Source of the DNA: Ramlibacter algicola
GTDB taxonomy: Bacteria > Pseudomonadota > Gammaproteobacteria > Burkholderiales > Burkholderiaceae_C
Assembly: GCF_016641735.1 (NCBI RefSeq)
Contig: NZ_JAEDAO010000001.1
Coordinates: 3,038,001 to 3,102,000 of the forward strand
DNA: 64,000 nucleotides
Direction: 5' to 3'
In this document: positions 44,965-52,906 of the stretch, piece by piece
Layout: each line of letters starts with the position of its first letter
Position numbering within the stretch: the stretch's first letter is position 1
Program-made: the position numbers and the translations under genes
The notes under the pieces: model-generated
Database searches by the model: none
What the model was told of the DNA's origin: nothing
What the model saw: only the letters and a program-made list of their open reading frames with translations

Positions 44965-45348
44965 TCAGTGACGGGTGGCGGCGAGCGCGGCGGCGAGCTG
45001 GTCGAACTCGCTGCTCTTGTCGAGGAACCAGCGGGCGCCGGCGCCGAGGTAGCGGCGGCGGTACGGCTCGCTGGCGCTGTTGGACAGCACGACGAATTCG
45101 ATGCCCGGCTGCGCTTCGCGCACGGCGCGCAGCACCTGCAGGCCGGTGCCGCCCTCGAGCTGCACGTCCAGCACGACGACGTCGGGGTGGGCGGCCAGGA
45201 TGCCGTCGATGCAGGCCTGCGGCGTGGCGCCTTCGCCGACGACGGCCATCTCGCGGCCCGACAGCAGCTGGGCGACGCGGGCGCGGATCGGGCCGGAGTC
45301 GTCCGCGAGGAACACTCGCAGGGGGGTGGCGGCAGTGGCGCTGGGCAT
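44965..45348 (-). CDS. Single-domain response regulator
   Basis: A 127-residue receiver without an output domain. VFLADDSGPIRARVAQLL gives the acidic pocket, DVVVLDVQLEGGTG the phospho-acceptor aspartate, FVVLSNSA the conserved Thr/Ser position and RWFLDKSSEFDQL the lysine. It may act as a phosphate relay or sink for the neighbouring kinase. The ATG at 45348 is preferred over a GTG at 45357. It lies between fnr and the NarL/kinase pair and probably shares their low-oxygen signalling. Confidence 0.88.
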   Translation of the reverse strand: MPSATAATPLRVFLADDSGPIRARVAQLLSGREMAVVGEGATPQACIDGILAAHPDVVVLDVQLEGGTGLQVLRAVREAQPGIEFVVLSNSASEPYRRRYLGAGARWFLDKSSEFDQLAAALAATRH

Positions 45349-45449
45349 GGGCTCCACTGTGCCGGCCGAGGGCGGTCGCGGCCATCGGCGCGGGCTGAAA
45401 CGCCGCCTCGGTGGATTCCGGTTCGCGGCTGCGGCCGCTCCGAACCCGG

Positions 45450-45465
45450 CTCGGAAAATTCCGAG
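45450..45465. promoter_or_regulatory. Dyad CTCGGAA-AA-TTCCGAG
   Basis: Exact 7-bp inverted arms with a 2-base centre, in the gap between the NarL-type regulator and the single-domain receiver gene, 102 bases upstream of the latter. It may be an operator or a weak hairpin after the regulator gene. Confidence 0.5.
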
Positions 45466-45473
45466 GGGCTGGT

Positions 45474-46115
45474 TTAGGGCTCGATCAGCCCGTGGCGCAG
45501 CGCGTAGCGCACCAGGTCGGTCTGGTTGTGCAGGCCCAGCTTGGCCATCGCGTTGGCCTTGTGGCTGCTCACCGTCTTCACCGACAGGTTCAGCGCGCTG
45601 GCGACGTCCGTGACCGAGTCGCCGATCGCCAACCGCCGCAGCACGTCGAACTCGCGGTCCGACAGTGCCTCGTGGGTCGCCGCCGCGGCACCGCCGGGCA
45701 TCGCGCCCAGCGCGAGCTGCTCCGCCACTTCGGTGCTGACGTAGGCGCCGCCGGCAGCGATCTTGCGCAGCGCCTGCTCCAGCTGCGCGGGCGCACTTTC
45801 CTTGGTGAGGTAGCCGCTGGCGCCCGACTTGATCGCGCGCACCGCGTACTGCGTCTCCTGGTGCATCGACAGCACCAGGATGCGCAGCCTGGGCTTCTCG
45901 GCCTTCACCAGCTTGATCAGCTCCATGCCGCTGCGGCCCGGCATCGACAGGTCCAGCACCAGCACGTCGAAGTCCAGCTCGCGCACGCGCTGCATCACCT
46001 CGGTGCCGTCGGCCGCTTCGCCCACCACCTGCAGGTCGCCCACGTCGCCGACGATGCGCTTGAGGCCCTCGCGCACGATGGCGTGGTCGTCGGCCAGCAC
46101 CAGCCGGATCGTCAT
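45474..46115 (-). CDS. NarL/FixJ-family response regulator
   Basis: The 213-residue regulator has a receiver (about 1-120; LVLADDHAIVREGL, phospho-acceptor in VLVLDLSMPGRSG, lysine in GYLTKESAP) and a LuxR-type helix-turn-helix (about 150-210; LSDREFDVLRRLAIGDSVTDVASALNLSVKTVSSHKANAM). Its ATG overlaps the kinase stop (ATGA), so the two form a cognate pair. It may control respiratory genes next to it; this is inferred from position. Confidence 0.93.
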   Translation of the reverse strand: MTIRLVLADDHAIVREGLKRIVGDVGDLQVVGEAADGTEVMQRVRELDFDVLVLDLSMPGRSGMELIKLVKAEKPRLRILVLSMHQETQYAVRAIKSGASGYLTKESAPAQLEQALRKIAAGGAYVSTEVAEQLALGAMPGGAAAATHEALSDREFDVLRRLAIGDSVTDVASALNLSVKTVSSHKANAMAKLGLHNQTDLVRYALRHGLIEP

Positions 46116-47173
46116 GCGGCCTCCTGCACGGGAATGCGCGCCTCGACGCGCGTGCCCTCGCCCGGCGCGCTGGTCACCCGCACCTCGCCGCTGAGCAGCT
46201 GCGCCCGCTCGCGCAGGCCGGCCAGGCCCAGCGACTGCGGCTTGCGCGGCTCGCCGGTGACGAAGCCGCGGCCGTCGTCCTGCACCGAGAGCACCATGCG
46301 GTTGCCCTCTTGCGCGACGCGCACCTGCACCTTGCTGGCCTGCGCATGCTTGGCGACGTTCGCCAGGGATTCCTGCACGATGCGGAACACGGCCGTCGCG
46401 TACGGCTCCGGCAAATCGAGATCCTCGTCCATGTCCAGCTCGCACGGGACGCCGGTGCGCTGCTGGAAGCCGTGGGCCACCCACTCGATGGCGGCAGCCA
46501 GGCCCAGGTCGTCGAGGACCAGCGGGCGCAGGTCGGCGGCAATGCGGCGCGTGGACGCCACGCTCTGGTCGAGCAACGCGACCATCGCATCGAGCTTGGC
46601 CGCCGCGGCGGTGGGATCCGCGCGCAGGTTGTCGCGCACCCAGATGGTGTCCATCTTCAGCGCAGTGAGCGACTGGGCGAGCTCGTCGTGCAGTTCGCGC
46701 GCGATGCGGCTCTTCTCCTGCTCGCGCACGCCGCTGGCCTCGGCGGCGAACGCGGCCAGTTCCTGGCGCGCCCGCACGCGCTCGGACACGTCGCGCAGGA
46801 TCACCGTGTAGACCTTGCCGTGCCCCGTGTCCAGCTGCGAGATCGAGGCGTCCATCGGGAACACGCTGCCGTCCTTGCGCAAGCCCGTGATCGTGGTGCC
46901 GTCGCCCATGCGGCGGGTGGTGACGCCGGTGGTCCCGAAGCGCGCCACCATGCCAGCGTGCCCGGCGCGGTGGCGTTCGGGCAGCAGCATCTCGAGCCGC
47001 TGGCCCAGCGCCTCGGCGGCGGTCCAGCCGAAGATCTTCTCGGCGGCGCGGTTGTACAGGACGATGACCTGGCCTTCGTCGATGGACAGGATGCCGTCCA
47101 TGGCGGAATCGAGGAGGCCGGCCAGGCGGGCGGCGACGCCTTCGGAGTCGGCATGGTGGAACCGGGAGGGCAT
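46112..47173 (-). CDS. PAS-domain sensor histidine kinase (HisKA_3), possible redox or oxygen sensor
   Basis: A soluble 353-residue kinase. The PAS domain (about 15-130) contains LYNRAAEKIFGWTAAEALGQ and RHRAGHAGMVARFGTTG; His72 and Arg78 align with the haem ligand His200 and Arg206 of Bradyrhizobium FixL, but the Arg220 equivalent is not conserved. A HisKA_3 dimer domain carries phospho-His162 (RIARELHDELAQSLTALKMD), and an HATPase domain ends the chain (about 240-350; VQDDGRGF, SLGLAGLRERAQLL). With the NarL-type partner it lies between the cco genes and fnr. Haem binding is unproven. Confidence 0.9.
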   Translation of the reverse strand: MPSRFHHADSEGVAARLAGLLDSAMDGILSIDEGQVIVLYNRAAEKIFGWTAAEALGQRLEMLLPERHRAGHAGMVARFGTTGVTTRRMGDGTTITGLRKDGSVFPMDASISQLDTGHGKVYTVILRDVSERVRARQELAAFAAEASGVREQEKSRIARELHDELAQSLTALKMDTIWVRDNLRADPTAAAAKLDAMVALLDQSVASTRRIAADLRPLVLDDLGLAAAIEWVAHGFQQRTGVPCELDMDEDLDLPEPYATAVFRIVQESLANVAKHAQASKVQVRVAQEGNRMVLSVQDDGRGFVTGEPRKPQSLGLAGLRERAQLLSGEVRVTSAPGEGTRVEARIPVQEAA

Positions 47174-47225
47174 GGCCGGCCGAATTTACAGCACCGCCGC
47201 CGCGGGCCGGGTCGGCCACCGCCGG

Positions 47226-47525
47226 TCAGGCGTCGCGCACGTCCACCTGCCCCGGGCAGCCCGGCGGCCGGCGCGCAGGGGCGAAGGGGCACTGGTTCAC
47301 CTCGTTCGGGGTCAGGCGCAGCAGCGTGGTCAGCGCGCAGGCCCCCATGCTGATGACCCAGAAGGCGAAGAACGCGACGGCATGGACCGCCTGCCGCGAC
47401 CACGCCAGCGTCCCGTGCAGCCACTGCACGTCGTGCGGGTCGACCAGCGCGAACACCAGCGCCTGCAGCAGGCAGGCGGCGAGGAACGCGGGCCAGGCGA
47501 TCCAGAGCATCTTGCGCGCGAGCAT
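47226..47525 (-). CDS. Small membrane protein of the cco block
   Basis: I do not recognise this 99-residue protein. It has two hydrophobic helices (LWIAWPAFLAACLLQALVFALV and AVHAVAFFAFWVISMGACALTTLL) and a C-terminal part with two cysteines in NQCPFAPARRPPGCPGQVDV. It lies between ccoH and the sensor kinase, with the same strand and tight spacing, so it probably belongs to the oxidase operon. The paired cysteines could hold a metal. Confidence 0.7.
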   Translation of the reverse strand: MLARKMLWIAWPAFLAACLLQALVFALVDPHDVQWLHGTLAWSRQAVHAVAFFAFWVISMGACALTTLLRLTPNEVNQCPFAPARRPPGCPGQVDVRDA

Positions 47526-47531
47526 GGCGAT

Positions 47532-47792
47532 TCAGGGCGCTTCGGCCGCGGGCGTGGCCGCGTGGTTGCGGGCCTGCTGCGCCGGCAGCAGTGCTCGCTC
47601 GTGCACGGCCTGGCGCTGCACCGGGGCGCGCGGGCGGGCGTCGTCGGCCAGCACGTCGGCACCGTGCGCGGCCAGCCAGAAGGTGACGATCGAGGCGAGC
47701 ACGACCACGATCGGGCCGGACAGCACCAGCCACACCAGGCCATGGCGCCACCAGGGCTCGGGGAGGGAGGTGGATTGCGTCGGGCGGGGCAT
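47532..47792 (-). CDS. ccoH: CcoH/FixH-like protein, short
   Basis: An 86-residue protein with one N-terminal membrane helix. PWWRHGLVWLVLSGPIVVVLASIVTFWLAA matches the start of FixH/CcoH, an assembly factor that stays with the cbb3 oxidase. Its periplasmic part is only about 45 residues, Ala/Arg-rich and without the usual FixH body, so it is short compared with typical family members of about 150. Position right after ccoG supports the call. Confidence 0.72.
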   Translation of the reverse strand: MPRPTQSTSLPEPWWRHGLVWLVLSGPIVVVLASIVTFWLAAHGADVLADDARPRAPVQRQAVHERALLPAQQARNHAATPAAEAP

Positions 47793-47806
47793 GGAGTCTC
47801 CTCGGG

Positions 47807-49240
47807 TCAGCGCGGGACGATGAAGACGGATTTCTCGCGCACGTGCGCCCCGCCCTGCCCCTCGATCGTGAAATGGATGGCGTGCGAACCCGCGGGCGCG
47901 GCCCCGTACGGGAGTTGCAGGCGCACGGCGACCCAGCGCGACTCGGCCGGGCCGACGCTCACCTCGTCGTCCGAGGCGATCGCCAGGCCCGGCAGGCCTT
48001 CCGCGCCGATGCGGTAGCGCTGCGTCTCCTCGGTCGCGTTCATCACCTGCAGCCGGTAGACGTTCTCCAGCTTGCCGCCGGCCACGATGCGCGCCAGCGA
48101 GGCGCGGTCGCGCACCACGTCCACCCTCAGCGGCGTGCGCAGCGCCAGGCTGATCGCCAGGCCCATGCAGAGCGCGGCGAGGACGGTCGCGTAGACCAGG
48201 ATGCGCGGGCGCAGCACGCGGCGCACGATGTCGCGGCCGGTCCAGCCCTTGTCCAGCGCCTGCTGCGTGCTGAAGCGGATCAGCCCGCGCGGGTACTCCA
48301 TCTTGTCCATCACCGTGTCGCACACGTCGACGCAGGCGGCGCAGCTGATGCACTCGTACTGCAGGCCGTTGCGGATGTCGATGCCGGTCGGGCACACCTG
48401 CACGCACAGCCCGCAGTCGATGCACGAGCCCAGCCCCCTGGCCTGGAAGTCGTCGCGGCGGCCGCGGGTGCCGCGCGGGTCGCCGCGCGCGGCGTCGTAG
48501 CTGACGATCAGCGTGTCCTTGTCGAACATCGCGCTCTGGAAGCGCGCATACGGGCACATGTACTTGCACACCTGCTCGCGCAGGAAGCCGGCGTTGCCGT
48601 AGGTGGCCGCGGCGTAGAAGAACACCCAGAACACTTCCCACGAGTCCATGCGCGTCTGCAGGAACTCCATCCCCAGTTCGCGCACCGGCGTGAAGTAGCC
48701 CACGAACGTGACGCCGGTCCACATCGCCACGCTCATCCACGCGAGGTGCTTGAACGACTTCTTCACCAGCTTCTCGGTGCTGAAGCTGCTGCCGTCCAGC
48801 TTCAGCCGCTGCGGGCGGTCGCCTTCGACGTGCCGCTCGATCCACAGGAAGATCTCCGTGTAGACCGTCTGCGGGCACGCGAAGCCGCACCACAGCCGCC
48901 CCGCCACCGCGGTGAACAGGAACAGCAGCAGCGCGCTGGCGACCAGCAGGCCCGTGAGGTAGATGAAGTCCTGCGGATACAGCACCTCCCCGAACAGGTA
49001 GAAGCGCCGTGCCGCCAGGTCGAACAGCACCGCCTGCCGGCTGCCGTTCTCCGTGCCCCACGACAGCCACGGCAGCCCGTAGAACACGATCTGCGTCAGC
49101 CACACGAACGCCCACCGCCAGCGCGCGAACAGGCCCGTGACGCTGCGGGGATAGACCTTCTTGTGCGCCTCGTAGAGCGACACGGTCTCCTCGGGCGCGG
49201 CCGGCACGGGGACGATGGGGATGACTTTCTGGTGCTGCAT
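47807..49240 (-). CDS. ccoG: Cytochrome c oxidase accessory protein CcoG
   Basis: A 477-residue membrane ferredoxin of the FixG/CcoG family, which reduces copper for cbb3 assembly. About five membrane helices include WCGFACPQTVYTEIFLWIER. The cluster region CIDCGLCVQVCPTG ... CISCAACVDVCDTV binds two [4Fe-4S] clusters, followed by an Ig-like periplasmic domain at the C-terminus. ATG 49240 gives MQHQKVIPIVPV; the frame has a GTG further upstream. It follows ccoP across a REP pair. Confidence 0.95.
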   Translation of the reverse strand: MQHQKVIPIVPVPAAPEETVSLYEAHKKVYPRSVTGLFARWRWAFVWLTQIVFYGLPWLSWGTENGSRQAVLFDLAARRFYLFGEVLYPQDFIYLTGLLVASALLLFLFTAVAGRLWCGFACPQTVYTEIFLWIERHVEGDRPQRLKLDGSSFSTEKLVKKSFKHLAWMSVAMWTGVTFVGYFTPVRELGMEFLQTRMDSWEVFWVFFYAAATYGNAGFLREQVCKYMCPYARFQSAMFDKDTLIVSYDAARGDPRGTRGRRDDFQARGLGSCIDCGLCVQVCPTGIDIRNGLQYECISCAACVDVCDTVMDKMEYPRGLIRFSTQQALDKGWTGRDIVRRVLRPRILVYATVLAALCMGLAISLALRTPLRVDVVRDRASLARIVAGGKLENVYRLQVMNATEETQRYRIGAEGLPGLAIASDDEVSVGPAESRWVAVRLQLPYGAAPAGSHAIHFTIEGQGGAHVREKSVFIVPR

Positions 49241-49301
49241 GGTGGACACCACGATGGTGCGCGCCACCCGGGATGCCGTGTTTGCGCTAGATCAGTCCCA
49301 C

Positions 49302-49391
49302 GTCATTCCCGCGGAGGCGGGAATCCACCGCTTCCGTCTTCCCGACGCTCACGAGGTGGAAGCGATGGGTCCCCGCCTCCGCGGGGACGAC
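49302..49391. repeat. Paired REP-like element between ccoG and ccoP
   Basis: Left hairpin GTCATTCCCGCGGAGGCGGG and right hairpin GGTCCCCGCCTCCGCGGGGA, head to head over 90 bases. Same type as 28563-28646 and 63811-63895. It could limit read-through from ccoP into ccoG. Confidence 0.82.
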
Positions 49392-49402
49392 GGAAGGCCG
49401 CC

Positions 49403-50320
49403 TCAGGGTTTCACCACCACCGGCTTGTTCGACAGCCCCCACACATACGACGCCAGCACGTGGATCTGCGCGTCGGTCAGCTTGCCGTGCTGGGCGGGCA
49501 TGACGTTGGTCTTGCCGTTGTTGACCATGGCGATGATGGCCTGCTCGCCATAGCCGTGCAGCCAGACGTCGTCCGTGAGGTTGGGCGCGCCCATCGCGGG
49601 GTTGCCCTTGCCGTCCATGCCATGGCAGGCGGCACAGGCTGTGAACTTGCTCTTGCCCAGCTGGGCGCGCAGCGAGTCGTGCGGCGCACCGGACAGCGAC
49701 AGCACGTAGTTGGCGACGTTCTTGACGTCGTCGGCGGAACCCACGGCCGCGGCCATCGGGGGCATGGCGCCCTGGCGGCCGGCGTTGATGGTCTCGACGA
49801 TCTTGTCGGGCGTGCCGCCGTGCAGCCAGTCGGCATCGGCGAGGTTCGGGAAGCCCTTGCTGCCGCGCGCGTCGGAACCGTGGCACTGCGCGCAGTTGTT
49901 CATGAACAGCCGCTCGCCGATGGCCATCGCGGCCGCGTCGCCGGCGACTTCCTCCACCTTGCGCGCCGTGAACTGCGCGTACAGCGGCGCGAGCTGGCGG
50001 TTGGCTTCCTCGACCTCGGCGTCGTAGGCGCCGCGCGACGACCACCCGAGGCTGCCCTGGTAGGTCCCCAGGCCCGGATAGAACGCCAGGTACAGCAGCG
50101 AGAAGACGGCGGTGATGACGAACAGCCACATCCACCAGCGCGGCATCGGGTTGTTCATCTCGGTCAGGTCCTCGTCCCAGACGTGGCCGGTGGTGTTGTC
50201 GGCCGCCGAGACGATCTTCTTGCGCGCCGTGATCCACAGCAGCAGCAGGCAGGCGACGATGCCCGCCAGGGTGATGCCGGCCACGTAGACCGACCAGAAA
50301 TTCGCGGTGAAGTCGCTCAT
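49403..50320 (-). CDS. ccoP: cbb3-type cytochrome c oxidase subunit III
   Basis: A 305-residue dihaem membrane cytochrome c. Two N-terminal membrane helices (about 12-32 and 63-82) precede two cytochrome c domains with CAQCH at 143-147 and CAACH at 229-233, and methionine loops MPPMAA and NVMPAQHG. It passes electrons from soluble cytochrome c to CcoO/CcoN. It lies 2 bases after ccoQ in the standard NOQP order. Confidence 0.96.
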   Translation of the reverse strand: MSDFTANFWSVYVAGITLAGIVACLLLLWITARKKIVSAADNTTGHVWDEDLTEMNNPMPRWWMWLFVITAVFSLLYLAFYPGLGTYQGSLGWSSRGAYDAEVEEANRQLAPLYAQFTARKVEEVAGDAAAMAIGERLFMNNCAQCHGSDARGSKGFPNLADADWLHGGTPDKIVETINAGRQGAMPPMAAAVGSADDVKNVANYVLSLSGAPHDSLRAQLGKSKFTACAACHGMDGKGNPAMGAPNLTDDVWLHGYGEQAIIAMVNNGKTNVMPAQHGKLTDAQIHVLASYVWGLSNKPVVVKP

Positions 50321-50322
50321 GA

Positions 50323-50460
50323 TCAGTCGTCCAGCAGGGGGATGCGCGCGTCTTCCTCGAAGCGGGCGCGGTTGGACCGGGCATACGCCCAGGCCAGGAT
50401 GGCGATGAAGGTGGCGAAGCAGGCCAGCGTGGCCAGGATGCGCAGGGTGTTGACGTCCAT
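50323..50460 (-). CDS. ccoQ: cbb3-type cytochrome c oxidase small subunit CcoQ
   Basis: A 45-residue single-helix membrane protein (LRILATLACFATFIAILAWAY) with a charged tail ARSNRARFEEDARIPLLDD typical of CcoQ/FixQ, which stabilises the oxidase. It lies between ccoO and ccoP with 14 and 2 bases between genes. Length and position agree with the family. Confidence 0.93.
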   Translation of the reverse strand: MDVNTLRILATLACFATFIAILAWAYARSNRARFEEDARIPLLDD

Positions 50461-50474
50461 GTCCCGGCTCCCTC

Positions 50475-51101
50475 TCACTTCAGCGCCAGGCCGAGCGACT
50501 GCAGGTACGCGACCAGCGCGTCCATCTCGCTCTTGCCCTTGACCTCGGCCGCCGCCTTGGCGACCTGCTCGTCGGTGAACGGCACGCCGACGGCGCGCAG
50601 CGCCTTCATGTGCGTGGCGGCGCTGGCGTGGTCCGCGGGCGTCTTCTCCAGCCAGGTGTAGGCCGGCATGTTCGACTCGGGCACCACGTCGCGCGGGTTG
50701 TTCAGGTGGATGCGGTGCCACTCGTCCGAGTACTTGCCGCCCACGCGCGCCAGGTCGGGGCCCGTGCGCTTGCTGCCCCACTGGAACGGGTGGTCGTAAA
50801 CCGATTCCCCGGCCACCGAGTAGTGGCCGTAGCGCAGCGTCTCGGCGCGCAGCGGCCGGATCATCTGCGAGTGGCAGTTGTAGCAACCCTCGCGCACGTA
50901 GATGTCGCGGCCGACCACCTGCAGCGCGGTGGGCGGCTCGACGCCCTGGATCGCCTGCGTGGTCGACTTCTGGAAGAACAACGGGACGATCTCCACCAGG
51001 CCGCCGACGGCGACGACCAGCAGGATCAGCACGATCATCAGGAAGTTGCTGGTCTCGACCCGCTCGTGGGTGAAACCGGTGGGGGTGTTGGAAGTGCTCA
51101 T
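50475..51101 (-). CDS. ccoO: cbb3-type cytochrome c oxidase subunit II
   Basis: A 208-residue monohaem membrane cytochrome c. One N-terminal helix (about 20-42) precedes the CcoO signature [14 protein letters not shown] with the CXXCH haem site, then [18 protein letters not shown] and the methionine in ESNMPAY. It relays electrons to CcoN. ATG at 51101; 16 bases after ccoN. Confidence 0.96.
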   Translation of the reverse strand: MSTSNTPTGFTHERVETSNFLMIVLILLVVAVGGLVEIVPLFFQKSTTQAIQGVEPPTALQVVGRDIYVREGCYNCHSQMIRPLRAETLRYGHYSVAGESVYDHPFQWGSKRTGPDLARVGGKYSDEWHRIHLNNPRDVVPESNMPAYTWLEKTPADHASAATHMKALRAVGVPFTDEQVAKAAAEVKGKSEMDALVAYLQSLGLALK

Positions 51102-51117
51102 GGCTTGGTGTCTCGCT

Positions 51118-52554
51118 TCAGGCCGCCTGGGGCATCGGCACGGGAACGCGCACCGCGCGGCCGCCCGCCACCGTCATCCACGTGTTCCATGCCATCACGA
51201 GCATCCCGGCCAGGTACAGCAGGCCGCCGGTGACGCGGATCACGTAGAAGGGATAGGTCGCCTTGACCGATTCGACGAAGGTGTAGGTCAGCGTGCCGTC
51301 GGTGTTCACCGCGCGCCACATCAGGCCCTGCATCACGCCGGCGATCCACATCGCGGCGATGTACAGCACGATGCCGACGGTGGAGATCCAGAAGTGCAGC
51401 TCGATGGCCGGGACCGAGTACATCTTCTTCTGGCCGAACAGGCGCGGGATCAGGTAGTACAGCGTGCCCATCGTGATCAGGCCGACCCAGCCCAGCGCGC
51501 CGGCGTGCACGTGGCCGACCGTCCAGTCCGTGTAGTGCGACAGCGCGTTCACGGTCTTGATCGACATCAGCGGGCCTTCGAAGGTCGCCATGCCGTAGAA
51601 GGACAGCGCGACGATCATGAAGCGCAGCACCGGGTCGTCGCGCAGTTTGTGCCACGCGCCCGACAGCGTCATCATCCCGTTGATCATCCCGCCCCAGCTG
51701 GGCGCCAGCAGGATCAGCGAGAACAGCATGCCCACCGACTGGGTCCAGTCCGGCAGCGCGGTGAAGTGCAGGTGGTGCGGGCCGGCCCACATGTACGTGA
51801 AGATCAGCGCCCAGAAGTGGACGATGGACAGCCGGTAGCTGTAGACCGGGCGCTCGGCCTGCTTCGGGATGAAGTAATACATCATCCCGAGGAAGGCGGC
51901 GGTGAGGTAGAAGCCCACGGCGTTATGGCCGTACCACCACTGCACCATCGCGTCCTGCACGCCGGCGTACGCGCTGTACGACTTCATCCAGCCGGCCGGG
52001 ATCGCGGCGCTGTTCACCAGGTGCAGCACCGCGATGGCGATGATGAACGAGCCGTAGAACCAGTTGGCCACGTAGATGTGGCGCACCTTGCGCTTGCCGA
52101 TGGTGCCGAAGAAGACGATCGCGTACGAGATCCACACGGCCGCGATCACGATGTCGATCGGCCACTCGAGTTCCGCGTACTCCTTGCCCTGCGTGTAGCC
52201 CAGCGGCAGGCTGATGGCGGCGGCCACGATCACCACCTGCCAGGCCCAGAACGTGAACGACGCCAGCTTGGGCAGGAACAGCGGCACGTGCGACGTGCGC
52301 TGCACGCACCAGTAGCTGCTGGCGAACAGCGCGCAGCCGCCGAACGCGAAGATCACCGCGTTGGTGTGCAGCGGGCGCAGGCGCCCGTAGCTGAGCCAGG
52401 GAATGCCGAAATTGAGTTCCGGCCAGGCGAGCTGCGCCGCGATGAACACGCCGACGGCCATGCCCACCACGCCCCAGACCACCGCCATCAGCGAGAACTG
52501 GCGCACCACCGTGTCGGTGTACGCCACCGCCGCTGCTTGCTTGTTGTCGTCCAT
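51118..52554 (-). CDS. ccoN: cbb3-type cytochrome c oxidase subunit I
   Basis: The 478-residue haem-copper catalytic subunit reduces oxygen to water and pumps protons, with 12 predicted membrane helices. Haem and copper ligands are seen in [37 protein letters not shown] and [14 protein letters not shown]. Length is typical. The ATG at 52554 has AAAGG 7 bases upstream; upstream codons run into repeat copy 4. An FNR-like box is centred 61.5 bases before the ATG. Confidence 0.97.
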   Translation of the reverse strand: MDDNKQAAAVAYTDTVVRQFSLMAVVWGVVGMAVGVFIAAQLAWPELNFGIPWLSYGRLRPLHTNAVIFAFGGCALFASSYWCVQRTSHVPLFLPKLASFTFWAWQVVIVAAAISLPLGYTQGKEYAELEWPIDIVIAAVWISYAIVFFGTIGKRKVRHIYVANWFYGSFIIAIAVLHLVNSAAIPAGWMKSYSAYAGVQDAMVQWWYGHNAVGFYLTAAFLGMMYYFIPKQAERPVYSYRLSIVHFWALIFTYMWAGPHHLHFTALPDWTQSVGMLFSLILLAPSWGGMINGMMTLSGAWHKLRDDPVLRFMIVALSFYGMATFEGPLMSIKTVNALSHYTDWTVGHVHAGALGWVGLITMGTLYYLIPRLFGQKKMYSVPAIELHFWISTVGIVLYIAAMWIAGVMQGLMWRAVNTDGTLTYTFVESVKATYPFYVIRVTGGLLYLAGMLVMAWNTWMTVAGGRAVRVPVPMPQAA

Positions 52555-52608
52555 CGGGAGCCTTTGATCGTGACCTTGGCAGTGTCCCGTCGCGGCGCCC
52601 CGGTCGGG

Positions 52609-52622
52609 TTGATGCACGTCAA
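52609..52622. promoter_or_regulatory. FNR/ANR-like box upstream of ccoN
   Basis: TTGATGCACGTCAA differs from the TTGAT-N4-ATCAA consensus at one position. A class II start 41.5 bases downstream would fall at about 52574, with GACACT at the expected -10 place and a leader of about 20 bases to the ccoN ATG. Confidence 0.78.
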
Positions 52623-52647
52623 GTGGCTCGTTCGCAGCCGGCAAGAA

Positions 52648-52757
52648 CTCCGGAACGCAGAGGCCGCAGGGCAAGCGCGGAGATCGCAGAAGAATCATTC
52701 AATGGTCTGCTTCCGCGTCCTCTGCGCTTGCCCTGCGATCTCTGCGTTCGGGAGTCC
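52648..52757. repeat. Palindromic intergenic repeat, CTCTGCGTCCTCTG family, copy 4
   Basis: Left arm CTCCGGAACGCAGAGGCCGC ... GCGGAGATCGCAGAAG and right arm GCTTCCGCGTCCTCTGCG ... GATCTCTGCGTTCGGGAG are inverted copies about a short centre. It separates ccoS from ccoN and its FNR box. Confidence 0.85.
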
Positions 52758-52761
52758 GCCT

Positions 52762-52902
52762 TCAGCTCTCGTCGCGCAGGATCCGTTCGCCTTCGGCCTC
52801 GAGCGACTCGAACTGACCCCGCCACACCGCCCACGCCAGCGCGCCGAGGATCAGCAGGCCCAGGCCGACGGACAGGGGGATGAGGAGGAAGAGGATGTCC
52901 AT
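52762..52902 (-). CDS. ccoS: cbb3-type oxidase assembly protein CcoS
   Basis: A 46-residue single-helix protein: MDILFLLIPLSVGLGLLILGALAWAVWRGQFESLE is the CcoS signature, with the helix followed by W-x-x-x-x-G-Q-F/Y-D/E. It is needed to put cofactors into CcoN in known systems. It starts 5 bases after ccoI, as in other cbb3 clusters. Confidence 0.92.
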   Translation of the reverse strand: MDILFLLIPLSVGLGLLILGALAWAVWRGQFESLEAEGERILRDES

Positions 52903-52906
52903 GGTG

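Noticed and set aside
46112..47173. Calling the kinase FixL outright
   Set aside because: His72 aligns with the haem ligand, but the distal arginine is missing and the same histidine is common in other PAS kinases; kept as a hypothesis.
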